A DNA stretch of 64,000 nt from Alphaproteobacteria bacterium (GTDB lineage: Bacteria > Pseudomonadota > Alphaproteobacteria > Micavibrionales > Micavibrionaceae): the NCBI GenBank assembly GCA_013215815.1, contig JABSQP010000007.1:1-64000 (forward strand), given 5' to 3'. Both the position numbers and the translations under genes were made by a program. Below the pieces are notes generated by a model, which saw only the letters and a program-made list of their open reading frames with translations, had not been told where the DNA came from and did not search any database. The stretch's first letter is position 1. The number at the start of each line of letters is the position of its first letter. Below are positions 26,856-35,764 of this stretch, one piece after another.

Positions 26856-27827
26856 TTATTCCTCTCCACCAACGAGCGGTATAGGTAAACTTAATGTTGG
26901 CGCATCTGGAAATTCTGTAGGCCCCTCTTCAACAGAGAAATCAACACCAGTACCAGCATCTTGAACTGTACGGCCTCTCGTTTCTTCAACAGTATCTCCG
27001 CGATAAATACGCACAACACCAGCGCTTCCGACTGTCATCTTTGACAAATCTGTTAGAACACGGCTCATTTGAACATCTGTTGTTACTTGATCATTAGGTT
27101 GCTCCGGTTCTTTCGCAATACCGCGTGCAGCAAAGCTTAAATCACCCATTTCTCTTGCAAGTGCTAATTGTTCAGCGCCTTCAGGCGATACTTCAAGAGT
27201 TACAACAGCCTTCTTCTTTTTAGATTTTTTCTTCTTTTTATCATCACCATCAGAACGAATAGTCGATGCATTATCATCAATCGCCAAAATACGGACATTT
27301 TCTAAAACCGTTTCACTGGCATAGCGATTTACAAGTGTTTTCACTTCGGGATTTTGCTTTGTATTAATACGCACACGATACGTTACAATCACATCAACCA
27401 TATCACCCGGCGTAATTAAACGATCTGAAATAAGGTGTTTACGAACCTCTATACCGACTGCACGCATGCCATGTGAAACTTTAGCAGTTAAGAAACCACC
27501 CTCTTCTGCAACAACAGCCGTCATATGCACAGGCTCATCTGCATTAATAGCACGCACAGTTTTACCTGAAATCACATCCAAGACAGCCTCTTCACCTTCG
27601 CGAACAATAGCCCCTGGGAAAATTGCTGTTTGAGGCCACTTTTTCCATTTTAAATCTGTTTCCTGCAGCTCTCTACCAACAGGAATATCACGCGCTGCAA
27701 CCAAAACTGATTGTGTGATAACCTCAGTCTCTTCTTTCTTTCCGCCAAGACTAGCTTGCACAAGCATTGCCACAAGAATGGCAATTAAAAACCCACCTGC
27801 TAAAACTATAAGAATATTTTTGTTCAT
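26856..27827 (-). CDS. cpaB: Flp pilus-assembly protein CpaB (RcpC)
   Basis: A 323-residue periplasmic protein with an N-terminal membrane anchor (ILIVLAGGFLIAILVAMLV). A SAF domain follows (about 40-110; VLVAARDIPVGRELQETDLK), and then the RcpC domain (RAVGIEVRKHLISDRLITPG, DMVDVIVTYRV). A lysine-rich segment of about 12 residues (DDKKKKKSKKKKA) interrupts the RcpC domain, which is unusual. It is thought to stabilise the secretin. The operon position between cpaA and cpaC is canonical. Confidence 0.93.
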   Translation of the reverse strand: MNKNILIVLAGGFLIAILVAMLVQASLGGKKEETEVITQSVLVAARDIPVGRELQETDLKWKKWPQTAIFPGAIVREGEEAVLDVISGKTVRAINADEPVHMTAVVAEEGGFLTAKVSHGMRAVGIEVRKHLISDRLITPGDMVDVIVTYRVRINTKQNPEVKTLVNRYASETVLENVRILAIDDNASTIRSDGDDKKKKKSKKKKAVVTLEVSPEGAEQLALAREMGDLSFAARGIAKEPEQPNDQVTTDVQMSRVLTDLSKMTVGSAGVVRIYRGDTVEETRGRTVQDAGTGVDFSVEEGPTEFPDAPTLSLPIPLVGGEE

Positions 27828-27947
27828 TTAAACTTTCCCTAGAAGGATCGATTTTGAAAAAAAGAAATAAAAACAGAGAATTACGCGATACCAACACACC
27901 ACACTAAGGTGATTTTATTAATAAAACCTAAACAACAAAACTCTTCT

Positions 27948-28490
27948 TTACATCAACCCCTTGATACTTTCAGATGACAAATAACCTTGATAAATAAAAG
28001 CGAGTATCGCACCCGCAGTAATCGCAATACCATAAGGAACTTCGCGCTGACCTTTTTGTGCTTTATCTAGCCAACTATCCTTCTTCGGCGTTTCAACAAC
28101 CTTACGTTTAGCCAGACCTAACGTCAGAAGGCCTAAAATCCCGCCGACAAGCCCCATAAAGAAAAGTAAGGGCGCTAACCCCTGCACACCAACCCAAAGC
28201 GCATAAGCGCTACATAATTTTGCATCGCCACCTCCAAGTGTCTTTGTCGCAAAAAGCGCGTAAGTAATGGCAAAAACAATGCCTAATGCAACAAAATGAG
28301 ATAACAGAGAAGAAAAGTACTCTGCCTCAGGAGCGAAAAGATTAACAAAAGCGAATGCCGGTAAAAAAGAAACTGCAATCAAAGCAGAATACATGTTTGG
28401 TATTGTCATTGAATTAAAGTCAGACCACGCAGCTGCCAAGCCGAAGCCGAGCGCGATAATCACACAAAATATGACAATAAATAAAATCAT
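27948..28490 (-). CDS. cpaA: Prepilin peptidase CpaA (TadV), A24 family
   Basis: Membrane aspartyl protease that trims the Flp pilin and the TadE/TadG pseudopilins. The 180 residues form about five helices. The two catalytic aspartates lie in AAWSDFNSMTIPN (near residue 24) and in TLGGGDAKL (near residue 89), the GxGD-type motif. The N-methylase domain of classical PilD is missing, as is normal for Tad enzymes. It follows the flp pilin gene after a terminator. Confidence 0.93.
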   Translation of the reverse strand: MILFIVIFCVIIALGFGLAAAWSDFNSMTIPNMYSALIAVSFLPAFAFVNLFAPEAEYFSSLLSHFVALGIVFAITYALFATKTLGGGDAKLCSAYALWVGVQGLAPLLFFMGLVGGILGLLTLGLAKRKVVETPKKDSWLDKAQKGQREVPYGIAITAGAILAFIYQGYLSSESIKGLM

Positions 28491-28564
28491 TAAATAACAA
28501 CCCTAATAAAACAAAAGATTAAGATGGTTTGTATTTTACAAGAGAGTGAAAATTGAGAGGGAGG

Positions 28565-28604
28565 AAAAAAGGAAAGCCTAGAGCTTAGACGAGCAAGGCT
28601 TTCC
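28565..28604 (-). terminator. Terminator between flp and cpaA
   Basis: Nine-base stem GGAAAGCCT/AGGCTTTCC with a 16-base loop, followed on the minus strand by TTTTTT. It lies 29 bp after the flp stop codon. Such a site would leave the abundant pilin mRNA in excess over the assembly genes, with partial readthrough into cpaA. Confidence 0.88.
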
Positions 28605-28632
28605 CTTGAATTAGATTAAATAATTAATCGGC

Positions 28633-28818
28633 TTAGCCACCAGCGCCAGCTAGAGCGTCGCTCATATCAACAAACAATGCATCCAAATCATCACCGAATA
28701 GGAACACTGTTGTAGCAATTACCAATGAAATACCTGCTGCAATCAAGCCATACTCAATAGCTGTCGCACCATCTTCGTTCGTCAAAAACGCTTGAGCCTT
28801 TGCATATAGTTTTACCAT
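28633..28818 (-). CDS. flp: Flp-type major pilin
   Basis: A 61-residue prepilin. The leader MVKLYAKAQAFLTNEDG is cleaved after Gly, and the mature N-terminus ATAIEYGLIAAGISLV has the glutamate at +5 and the Tyr that define Flp pilins. A strong AAGGAG precedes the ATG. An 8-bp inverted repeat, GCCACATT (28861-28868) and AATGTGGC (28923-28930), lies in its upstream region. It is the only major pilin gene in the window. Confidence 0.96.
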   Translation of the reverse strand: MVKLYAKAQAFLTNEDGATAIEYGLIAAGISLVIATTVFLFGDDLDALFVDMSDALAGAGG

Positions 28819-28982
28819 TTTTATCTCCTTCGTTAGTTTTTTAAACTTTTATATTTTCTGGCCACATTCTCTTCAAAGGACTGAAGAACAACCACTAGAT
28901 ACTAGAATATAACATATTTTTTAATGTGGCGTTAAATAAATAAAGCATTTTATGTTTTTCATATTTTTTTACAAAAAACCTT

Positions 28983-30434
28983 CTATTCCTTGACATACAG
29001 GTTACTTAATTCACGACTAATTTGTTCAAAAACCTCAATTAAATCGTCCTGAGATGGTGCATCATAGTACTGAGCAGTTGTCGTTGCGCAATCTTCGTAA
29101 AACTCTTTCGTTTCATCATCAACACCTGAGTCAAATGTTACCGTATAAACAAGAACTCCTTCAGCTTTTATCGCCTCACAGATCTCCGCCATACGATCAT
29201 TCAAATCATCAGCATCAACACTATGATCATCTGAACGGCCATAAGCTGAATACACACTACTCATCGTATTAACACCGTCTGTCATCATCAAGATTGCTTT
29301 ATCCCACTCATTATCGTCATAAGCAGCCCCTTCAATAAAAGGCTCTTCTGGTGAAATGACACGCCATCCCCAAACAAGACCAATGTTACCCAACGTATTA
29401 CCTGATGCGTTCATATTATCGATCGCATCGTATAAAAAGTCCTCATCGCTCGAGAGGGGAACAATAGGCTGACGAGGACAATAAATGTTAGGGCCATAGT
29501 AATGATTATAATAATCACCATACGTCGTATAAGGCGACCAACGGTAAACGTTGTCATACCAGCTATTCGTTGATCCATTGTAATCGTAGCGATACATCTC
29601 CCATGGTCCATCATGATCTTCAACATCCAAAGAGTAATCTTCAGCTAAAACACAACCGTGCCACTGCCCTTCCTCTGATGGATCATACTCCAGATCATCT
29701 TCATCGATGCCATACTGACCTGTGCTATATGGTGATTGACCAGACACATAATCATCATAAATATCGACGTCAGGCGCTTGTACAAATGGCTCACCATAAT
29801 CATCTTCATCAATATCAATACCCAAACCATAAGGCCCTACATTGACCGACGAACTATATGGCACCATACCAATTTTAATACCATCCGGATCAGAGGCACG
29901 ATCAAACAAAATTTCTACAAAGCTCTCTGCAGCTTCCTGTAAAGCTCCAATGTTATTATTCGTCGTCATAGATCCTGTGTTATCGAGAACCATCACAACC
30001 TCAAGACCACGAACCTCACGCTGAACCACCGTATATGTTTCGACATCAACCGTTGGATAACCAAACAGTTTCATAAATGATGTATCAAGCTTAGCACTTG
30101 CCTCAACGGTAAGTTCACCACCATCTAAAGATACTTCGATTGATGTCGTCTCGCCGATACGGCCATCTGGATAATTTGCTTCTAAAAAACGCTCAACAAC
30201 ATCTTCAATTTCACCTTCATCCTCAGAAGCACTGGCCGCTGCCGCCAAAGCTGCGGCATCGAGAGCCCCAGACAATCGGGATTTAACTAAGTATGATTGA
30301 GCCATATCGACGGACACGCCAACTGAGGCGACAACCACAGGAACTGTTAAGCCAAATGCTACCGCGACACCACCTGCGCAGTGAGAAAGATATTTCAAAA
30401 ATTTATTTCTTTTTTCAGCCATAACCCACACCAT
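28983..30434 (-). CDS. tadG: TadG-like minor pseudopilin with a von Willebrand factor A domain
   Basis: An N-terminal pilin-like hydrophobic helix (about 20-44) and a Tad_G segment (about 45-140) precede a VWA domain (about 146-480). The MIDAS motif is the D-x-T-x-S variant D151, T153, S155 (LDNTGSM). Between residues about 215 and 330 lies a long insertion dominated by Asp, Tyr, Gly and Glu (for example YGDYYNHYYGPNIYC). The start is uncertain: ATG at 30434, or the in-frame ATG at 30422 (MAEKRN). TadG is thought to sit at the pilus tip or base and to help adhesion. It is the last of three pseudopilin genes upstream of flp. Confidence 0.88.
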   Translation of the reverse strand: MVWVMAEKRNKFLKYLSHCAGGVAVAFGLTVPVVVASVGVSVDMAQSYLVKSRLSGALDAAALAAAASASEDEGEIEDVVERFLEANYPDGRIGETTSIEVSLDGGELTVEASAKLDTSFMKLFGYPTVDVETYTVVQREVRGLEVVMVLDNTGSMTTNNNIGALQEAAESFVEILFDRASDPDGIKIGMVPYSSSVNVGPYGLGIDIDEDDYGEPFVQAPDVDIYDDYVSGQSPYSTGQYGIDEDDLEYDPSEEGQWHGCVLAEDYSLDVEDHDGPWEMYRYDYNGSTNSWYDNVYRWSPYTTYGDYYNHYYGPNIYCPRQPIVPLSSDEDFLYDAIDNMNASGNTLGNIGLVWGWRVISPEEPFIEGAAYDDNEWDKAILMMTDGVNTMSSVYSAYGRSDDHSVDADDLNDRMAEICEAIKAEGVLVYTVTFDSGVDDETKEFYEDCATTTAQYYDAPSQDDLIEVFEQISRELSNLYVKE

Positions 30435-30440
30435 TTTTTG

Positions 30441-31007
30441 TTATTCGGGACAATCTGTGCACCCCAAAATTGCACTCTTACGCCCTCTCAAAAAAGCAGT
30501 CTCCGTCATATCAATTTCATCAACGATAAAGTTGGTAAAAAACGGAACATACTCATACACGACACTTACAACGATAACCCCGTCACCATTCTCTCCAAGA
30601 TCTTCTGCACGCTCCAAGATGTCATCATCTGCAACCATGTTTTCAGTCACGCGCCATAGAATAGTTGGATCATCATCTTCATCAAATTCAACGCTGGCTA
30701 TATCGTAGCCAAAACTGTCATTTACACCGGCATAAGGCTCTAATGCCATTTGTCCGGCGATTGCAATATCCTCAACCAAAGCCAAGTTAACAACCTCATT
30801 ACGTGCAATTAAATCGCCTATAATTTGAGATGCAGAAATTGTTTTTTGGTTAACAACAACCCCCTGACCAAGGTCATAAACAGCCATGAGCATTGAAATC
30901 AAAACAGGAAATAAAATAGCCGTTTCGACTGCAGCAACAGCCGTTTCTTCACTCCAATAACGGAGCATACTGAAGCGATATTTTATGCTCTCTATCATTC
31001 TACTCAT
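30441..31007 (-). CDS. TadE-like pseudopilin (second)
   Basis: A 188-residue protein with a TadE-type N-terminus (TAVAAVETAILFPVLISMLM), in which a Glu lies five residues after the likely CpaA cleavage point, as in all class IVb pilins. The C-terminal region is periplasmic and acidic, with two cysteines near the end (GCTDCPE). It begins inside the upstream tadE-like gene (8-bp overlap) and is followed by the VWA-TadG gene. Minor pseudopilins of this kind are assembled with Flp. Confidence 0.87.
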   Translation of the reverse strand: MSRMIESIKYRFSMLRYWSEETAVAAVETAILFPVLISMLMAVYDLGQGVVVNQKTISASQIIGDLIARNEVVNLALVEDIAIAGQMALEPYAGVNDSFGYDIASVEFDEDDDPTILWRVTENMVADDDILERAEDLGENGDGVIVVSVVYEYVPFFTNFIVDEIDMTETAFLRGRKSAILGCTDCPE

Positions 31008-31566
31008 CCGTAAACTCGTAAGGTTCTGTTTGCAAAACAGTGGTTGAAATCATAAAACGCGTATTGTCATTATTGTTACTCAGCATGGTTCCCATGAGAG
31101 GTGTTAATACCTCATAACGATATGCAACCCTTATCATGATGATGTCACTCACACCACCTGCATCGAAGCTCTGATCTTCTAAATTTCCATCTTCATCAAA
31201 TGTCGGAGGATCAACATCTTCAGCTTCCGCAAAATTATCTAAAACTTGAACTTGAAATTGAATTTCATCACAAGGGATAAACCCTCTTTCAGGAGTAATT
31301 GCGACAGCCTCACAAACACTATCTCTAAATTCTGCCTCTCCACCACCTTGTTGTACCTGCCCCGTTCTAATCATTCGGGCACCTTGCGACGTGGCATACT
31401 CAAGCAAACTTTGAGAGGCAAACATCAGAGACATTTCGATGATACCAACAATAGTAAAAATAAATGGAATACCAATAAGGCTAAATTCGACAGCAGCAGT
31501 ACCTTCCTTATCCTCAAGATACAAAGGCGAGAGTATTTTTCTGATGATCACCCGAATTTTACCCAT
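31000..31566 (-). CDS. tadE: TadE-like pseudopilin (first)
   Basis: The first gene of the minus-strand tad operon. It has 188 residues with a basic leader (about 1-20), the pilin-type helix TAAVEFSLIGIPFIFTIVGI with Glu at +5, and a periplasmic part with one cysteine pair (VCEAVAITPERGFIPC). The two TadE-like proteins are similar in length and layout. The operon promoter should lie in 31567-31715, or further upstream with the pseudokinase genes. Confidence 0.88.
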   Translation of the reverse strand: MGKIRVIIRKILSPLYLEDKEGTAAVEFSLIGIPFIFTIVGIIEMSLMFASQSLLEYATSQGARMIRTGQVQQGGGEAEFRDSVCEAVAITPERGFIPCDEIQFQVQVLDNFAEAEDVDPPTFDEDGNLEDQSFDAGGVSDIIMIRVAYRYEVLTPLMGTMLSNNNDNTRFMISTTVLQTEPYEFTDE

Positions 31567-31603
31567 ATTTATCTCTAATTTTATTAACCCTTAAAACCAA
31601 ACA

Positions 31604-31631
31604 AGGCACGCCCTTTTCAAGAGACATGCCT
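31604..31631 (-). terminator. Weak terminator-like hairpin
   Basis: Stem AGGCACG/CATGCCT with one G-U pair and a 14-base loop, followed on the minus strand by TGTTTGGTTTT. It lies between the small membrane protein gene and tadE. The stem and T-run are imperfect, so it may not stop transcription fully. Confidence 0.35.
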
Positions 31632-31715
31632 GTTTCACGCAGTTAGCGCTTTTAACCCAATCTACATACTATCATACGCAGAATTAATAATTGCTTAACA
31701 AGAACAGTATGGCGC

Positions 31716-32249
31716 TTATGAAACAGGCTCACTCGCTACTGGCTCTCCCTCTTCTTGATCAAATTGAACTGTATTACTCTGACGCACATTAACGCCTTTC
31801 CCCCAACGATCAATAAGCGCTTGTTTTTCTTGCGTAATTTTCTTCAAACGCAGTTCACTCTTTTGAACAAGAACTACAGAAACCAAAAACGTAACAAACG
31901 CATTTATAAGATAGCCAAATCCCGCTGCAGCATACATCACGATAATTGCTTTGGGCTGTGATATGGCGTTTAGAGCAACATTCATTGAATTCGTTTGCAG
32001 CCAAACCTCAAGAAGATAAGGAAAACATCCTGCAAAATTCATAGCACCAATTGTAAATGTTTTGTTTTTACCCGGGTAACGATCAACCAATGCAGCAACC
32101 ATAGTAGGCAACATACCAACAGCTAAAATCACTGTTGTCGGAAAAAATACAATTAACGCCGCGACAACACCTAAAACTATCAACCATTGTTTGAAAGATA
32201 GTTTCTTATGCGATGCCTTTGTTACTTTCTTTTTTTTCTTCTTTGCCAT
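31716..32249 (-). CDS. Small polytopic membrane protein, 177 aa
   Basis: A lysine-rich N-terminus (MAKKKKKKVTKASHKK) is followed by about three membrane helices (WLIVLGVVAALIVFFPTTVI, VILAVGMLPTMVAALV, AAAGFGYLINAFVTFLVSVV) and a charged, glutamine-rich cytoplasmic tail. I do not recognise the family. It begins nine bases after the pseudokinase gene on the same strand and is surely co-expressed with it; the tadE gene follows 149 bp downstream. A role as membrane partner of the pseudokinase is inference. Confidence 0.72.
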   Translation of the reverse strand: MAKKKKKKVTKASHKKLSFKQWLIVLGVVAALIVFFPTTVILAVGMLPTMVAALVDRYPGKNKTFTIGAMNFAGCFPYLLEVWLQTNSMNVALNAISQPKAIIVMYAAAGFGYLINAFVTFLVSVVLVQKSELRLKKITQEKQALIDRWGKGVNVRQSNTVQFDQEEGEPVASEPVS

Positions 32250-32258
32250 GATTTAAAC

Positions 32259-34340
32259 TTAACTTGATAATGTTATAAACGCGGTAACCGAAATAATAAC
32301 AATCGATAATACAAGAGATACAAACGATGCGATTTGGTGCCCCGTTTTTTCACCAAACCCTTTTTTGGTCGTTAGTTTATTATTCAAGTAGTGCTCTTCT
32401 TTTAACAGTTCTTCAAATTTATCTTTTGCCTGACCAAACATATAAAAATCATTTTCGTATAAATGCTCATCATCAAACAAAAAGGCTATTTTAGTTAAAT
32501 CGCCAACCTTTGACAGTTTTTCTACATGTTGGGTAAGCTTTTTTCTTTTCTCTCTATCATGCAAATTCTCATAAACAGGACCCAATCGTTCGGACACCCA
32601 TTTAGCAAGATCGGGAAAGTTCTCTAATTGTGATCGCTTTTGAATTGTTGCCAAAACCTTTAACTCCGCAAGAACTCTGCGATGATCCTCTTCTGCTCCC
32701 AAATCAATCACATAAGGATCAATGTTCTTTCTATCTTTGACAGAAAGAAACGCGGCAATATGCCGATCAATTATACGCTTCGGTTTATCCTTCTTCTTTG
32801 CCACATCATTTAATGCACGCATCATCTCTTCGGGAGATCGAACATAATGATCATCCAATGTATCACTCACACAAGGACAATCAGGATCCAGGTGATATAA
32901 ACATCTTTCAATACCCGAACCGATCTTTGTTTGACCAATATAAACACGACAGCTATCAAACTTTCCAAGTAGCGCCGCTTGATCCAAATCGGTTTTCTGG
33001 CGAATAATTTGCAAGAAAAATACGCCTCGCAAAACTTCGATAAAGGGCTGTAAATCTTTCCTTTGTAAAAAGGTATTTGAAAAGTACTTACCAAACCCGT
33101 CAGGCGTAAAGTTAAGTCCTTTATAGGTTACAGGAGCGTCTGGACTGAGCGTTACTGCCACACGCGTACTCAGGCGATCGGCATACCCCTCTCCTTTTTC
33201 TATGGCAGCAAGATCATCCATTGTATGTTCCATACGCGCCTTGAGAGTTTTGTCTTCAATTGCGCGTTCAAGCCACACTTGCAACTCACCGCTATCCACC
33301 AGCTTTGCGGTCAAGTTTGGGTTAATATTTAAATTTTTAGCAAGCAGCTCAGGACGTGTATACTTCTTATCGTCATACGTAATAGGACGATTTGCTTTAA
33401 TACGCTTTGGTGATTGCTTAGGACTTAATCGTCGACCATCCATCCATGCCTGCACCTCATCCAAAGTCCAGCGCTGCGATTTATCGTCATACAAAAGCCC
33501 ACGCAAAAGCTCTAAAACAGCGCCGCTAAAACGCTCTTTACCTATAAGAGTTGTATAACTTCCTTTTTCAATTTTTTGCGTAACAATTTCTTCATCGCTC
33601 AGCCCTTCAAGAGGGTCTTCATTACGCATCATAACGGCCAAAGACACACCAAAAGCATATAAATCATCCACATTGGTTCCCGGGCCACGCCCCAACGGAT
33701 CAGCCATCGCCCGTTCAATAGGTTCGTATAAAGCAGGTAATTGACTAGACGGAGGAGCGGTTAAACACTCACCCAGGCGAATTTTATCTTTTGAGGCACT
33801 GCCACCATCATACATGTTTCCTGGCCACACTTCCCCATGCACAAGATCCTTATCACGCATATCCAGAAGCAAGTTAATCATTGGTTTAATAACGTTACCC
33901 ATCACCAACTCAGGCTTCCAGCCCAAAGCTATAGATTTACCTTCACGTGGAACGAGAGGTTGCCCGAGAGTATTTTCGTAAACGAAGCAGTATCGCTCTA
34001 CACCCTCATCCCAAACAGTTTTGCCTGTAGCGACGAGGCGTGCAAGGTTCGGATTAATAATACTCGCATACTTATTACTTGAAGAAATACGGGGTGTAAG
34101 GCTTTTTTCACATACCAATGCAAAGAGATTGGCTCCAACTTTTTGTGAGCCCACAGCTTGATATGCTTTCACATCCCCTTTATCCAAATGTGGCATCCGC
34201 CCCAATGGCTTAATAACGACATCTTTATTAAAGCGAACACCGTCCTCGTTATTGAGCGAAAAACCACTATCCGTAGCTTTAGGCTCATCACTACTTGGCG
34301 TCTCTTTAATTTTTTCAGCAGCGTTATTCATAACATTCAT
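32259..34340 (-). CDS. Membrane-anchored protein-kinase-like protein, probable pseudokinase
   Basis: A 693-residue protein with an N-terminal kinase-like fold (about 35-300) and one C-terminal membrane helix (about 665-690). The catalytic-loop equivalent reads H168-G-E-V-W-P-G-N175, so the HRD aspartate is replaced by Glu170. The DFG motif is replaced by RLGE (188-191). The helix-F region TNVDDLYAFGVSLAVMM is well preserved (D225/D226). A basic central segment (about 305-330) and a helical C-terminal region follow. Loss of the HRD and DFG aspartates suggests a pseudokinase, perhaps a scaffold. ATG at 34340 is chosen; 34331 is also possible. It lies just upstream of a membrane protein gene and the tad operon. 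Confidence 0.8.
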   Translation of the reverse strand: MNVMNNAAEKIKETPSSDEPKATDSGFSLNNEDGVRFNKDVVIKPLGRMPHLDKGDVKAYQAVGSQKVGANLFALVCEKSLTPRISSSNKYASIINPNLARLVATGKTVWDEGVERYCFVYENTLGQPLVPREGKSIALGWKPELVMGNVIKPMINLLLDMRDKDLVHGEVWPGNMYDGGSASKDKIRLGECLTAPPSSQLPALYEPIERAMADPLGRGPGTNVDDLYAFGVSLAVMMRNEDPLEGLSDEEIVTQKIEKGSYTTLIGKERFSGAVLELLRGLLYDDKSQRWTLDEVQAWMDGRRLSPKQSPKRIKANRPITYDDKKYTRPELLAKNLNINPNLTAKLVDSGELQVWLERAIEDKTLKARMEHTMDDLAAIEKGEGYADRLSTRVAVTLSPDAPVTYKGLNFTPDGFGKYFSNTFLQRKDLQPFIEVLRGVFFLQIIRQKTDLDQAALLGKFDSCRVYIGQTKIGSGIERCLYHLDPDCPCVSDTLDDHYVRSPEEMMRALNDVAKKKDKPKRIIDRHIAAFLSVKDRKNIDPYVIDLGAEEDHRRVLAELKVLATIQKRSQLENFPDLAKWVSERLGPVYENLHDREKRKKLTQHVEKLSKVGDLTKIAFLFDDEHLYENDFYMFGQAKDKFEELLKEEHYLNNKLTTKKGFGEKTGHQIASFVSLVLSIVIISVTAFITLSS

Positions 34341-34428
34341 TATAACAGAGTACAGGCAGGGATTACCGAGAAGAACTCTCAGTATAAAAACATAGTAACT
34401 CTATTGTATCGTTGAATGAAACGAAAGT

Positions 34429-34452
34429 AAATCGGCGTAACGGCGCCGATTT
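34429..34452 (-). terminator. Hairpin after purA, weak terminator
   Basis: Nine-base stem AAATCGGCG/CGCCGATTT with a six-base loop, six bases past the purA stop codon. The following minus-strand bases (ACTTTCGTTTC) are only moderately T-rich. Confidence 0.6.
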
Positions 34453-34458
34453 CAGGCT

Positions 34459-35751
34459 CTAATCAAGGAACAGGTCCTGCATTAAAATTGTATCATCACG
34501 CTCAGGGCTTGTTGATAGAAGAGCAACAGGTGCCTCAATCAATTCCTCAATGTGTTTTACGTACTTCACAGCTGCCGCCGGTAAGTCACCGTAAGAGCGG
34601 GCTCCGTATGTTGTTTCTTGCCAACCCGGCATTGTCTCATAAATTGGTTTCGCATTCGCTTGCTTAATCATAGACGAAGGCAAATAATCATAACGCTCAC
34701 CGTCGATTTCATACGCTACACAGATTTTAAGCTCATCAAAACCATCCAAAACATCAAGCTTTGTCAAAGCGATACCGCTAATACCGCCTGTTTTAACTGC
34801 TTGGCGTACAAGCGTCGCATCAAACCAACCACATCGGCGCTTACGTCCTGTTGTTGTACCAAATTCATGACCGCGTGTACCGAGCTGTTCACCCACGTCA
34901 TTTTCTTGCTCTGTTGGGAAAGGACCGCTACCAACACGTGTCGTGTAGGCCTTCGTAATACCCAAAACATAATCTACCATACTTGGCCCGACACCCGCAC
35001 CGGCAGCTGCTGCCCCTGCAACAGTGTTTGATGATGTCACGAACGGATATGTTCCATGATCAACATCGAGGAAATGGCCTTGCGCACCTTCAAATAAGAT
35101 CTTCTTACCTGCTTTGTGCACCTCATCTAAACGCTTCCAAGCAACACCTGAATAGCTGAGTATTTGATCAGAAACGCTCATGAGTTCATCATAAAGTGTT
35201 TCAACTTTAACTTCGTCTGCGCCCCACCCTTTTAGAAGAAGATTGTGGTGATCCAGCATCTTCTCCAGCTTTTCTTTCAGCACATCATTGCTTTCTAGAT
35301 CGCAAACACGAATACCACGGCGCGCTACTTTATCTTCATACGCCAACCCGATGCCACGACCAGTTGTACCAATTTTTCCTTTACCGCGCGCTGCTTCCAT
35401 CGCCTGATCCATGATCGAATGAACAGATAAAATCAAACTCGCGTTTTCTGCCAGAACAAGGTTGTCAGGATTAATATCAAGTCCTTGCTCTTTTACGGTA
35501 TTGATTTCTTTCAAAAGTGCATGAGGGTCAACAACAACACCGTTACCAATAACTGAAAGCTTTCCCGGACGGACGATTCCAGATGGAAGCAAGTGAAGCT
35601 TATACGTCACGCCATCAATAACGAGCGTATGACCAGCATTATGCCCCCCTTGAAAACGAACAACAACTTCCGCTTCACTAGAGAGAACATCAACGATCTT
35701 CCCTTTTCCTTCATCTCCCCACTGAGAACCAATAACCGCTACATTTGCCAT
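34459..35751 (-). CDS. purA: Adenylosuccinate synthetase
   Basis: Joins IMP and aspartate with GTP to form adenylosuccinate, the first committed step to AMP. The 430 residues carry the N-terminal P-loop signature [14 protein letters not shown], the [10 protein letters not shown] segment (IMP site; catalytic Asp13 and His41 equivalents), GTTGRGIG and the C-terminal [14 protein letters not shown]. Length is typical. It follows hisZ by 13 bp on the same strand, a pairing seen in many alphaproteobacteria. Confidence 0.97.
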   Translation of the reverse strand: MANVAVIGSQWGDEGKGKIVDVLSSEAEVVVRFQGGHNAGHTLVIDGVTYKLHLLPSGIVRPGKLSVIGNGVVVDPHALLKEINTVKEQGLDINPDNLVLAENASLILSVHSIMDQAMEAARGKGKIGTTGRGIGLAYEDKVARRGIRVCDLESNDVLKEKLEKMLDHHNLLLKGWGADEVKVETLYDELMSVSDQILSYSGVAWKRLDEVHKAGKKILFEGAQGHFLDVDHGTYPFVTSSNTVAGAAAAGAGVGPSMVDYVLGITKAYTTRVGSGPFPTEQENDVGEQLGTRGHEFGTTTGRKRRCGWFDATLVRQAVKTGGISGIALTKLDVLDGFDELKICVAYEIDGERYDYLPSSMIKQANAKPIYETMPGWQETTYGARSYGDLPAAAVKYVKHIEELIEAPVALLSTSPERDDTILMQDLFLD

Positions 35752-35764
35752 GATAAATCCCTTT

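Noticed and set aside
32259-34340. Active Ser/Thr protein kinase.
   Set aside because: The HRD aspartate is replaced by Glu170 and the DFG motif is missing; called a probable pseudokinase instead.
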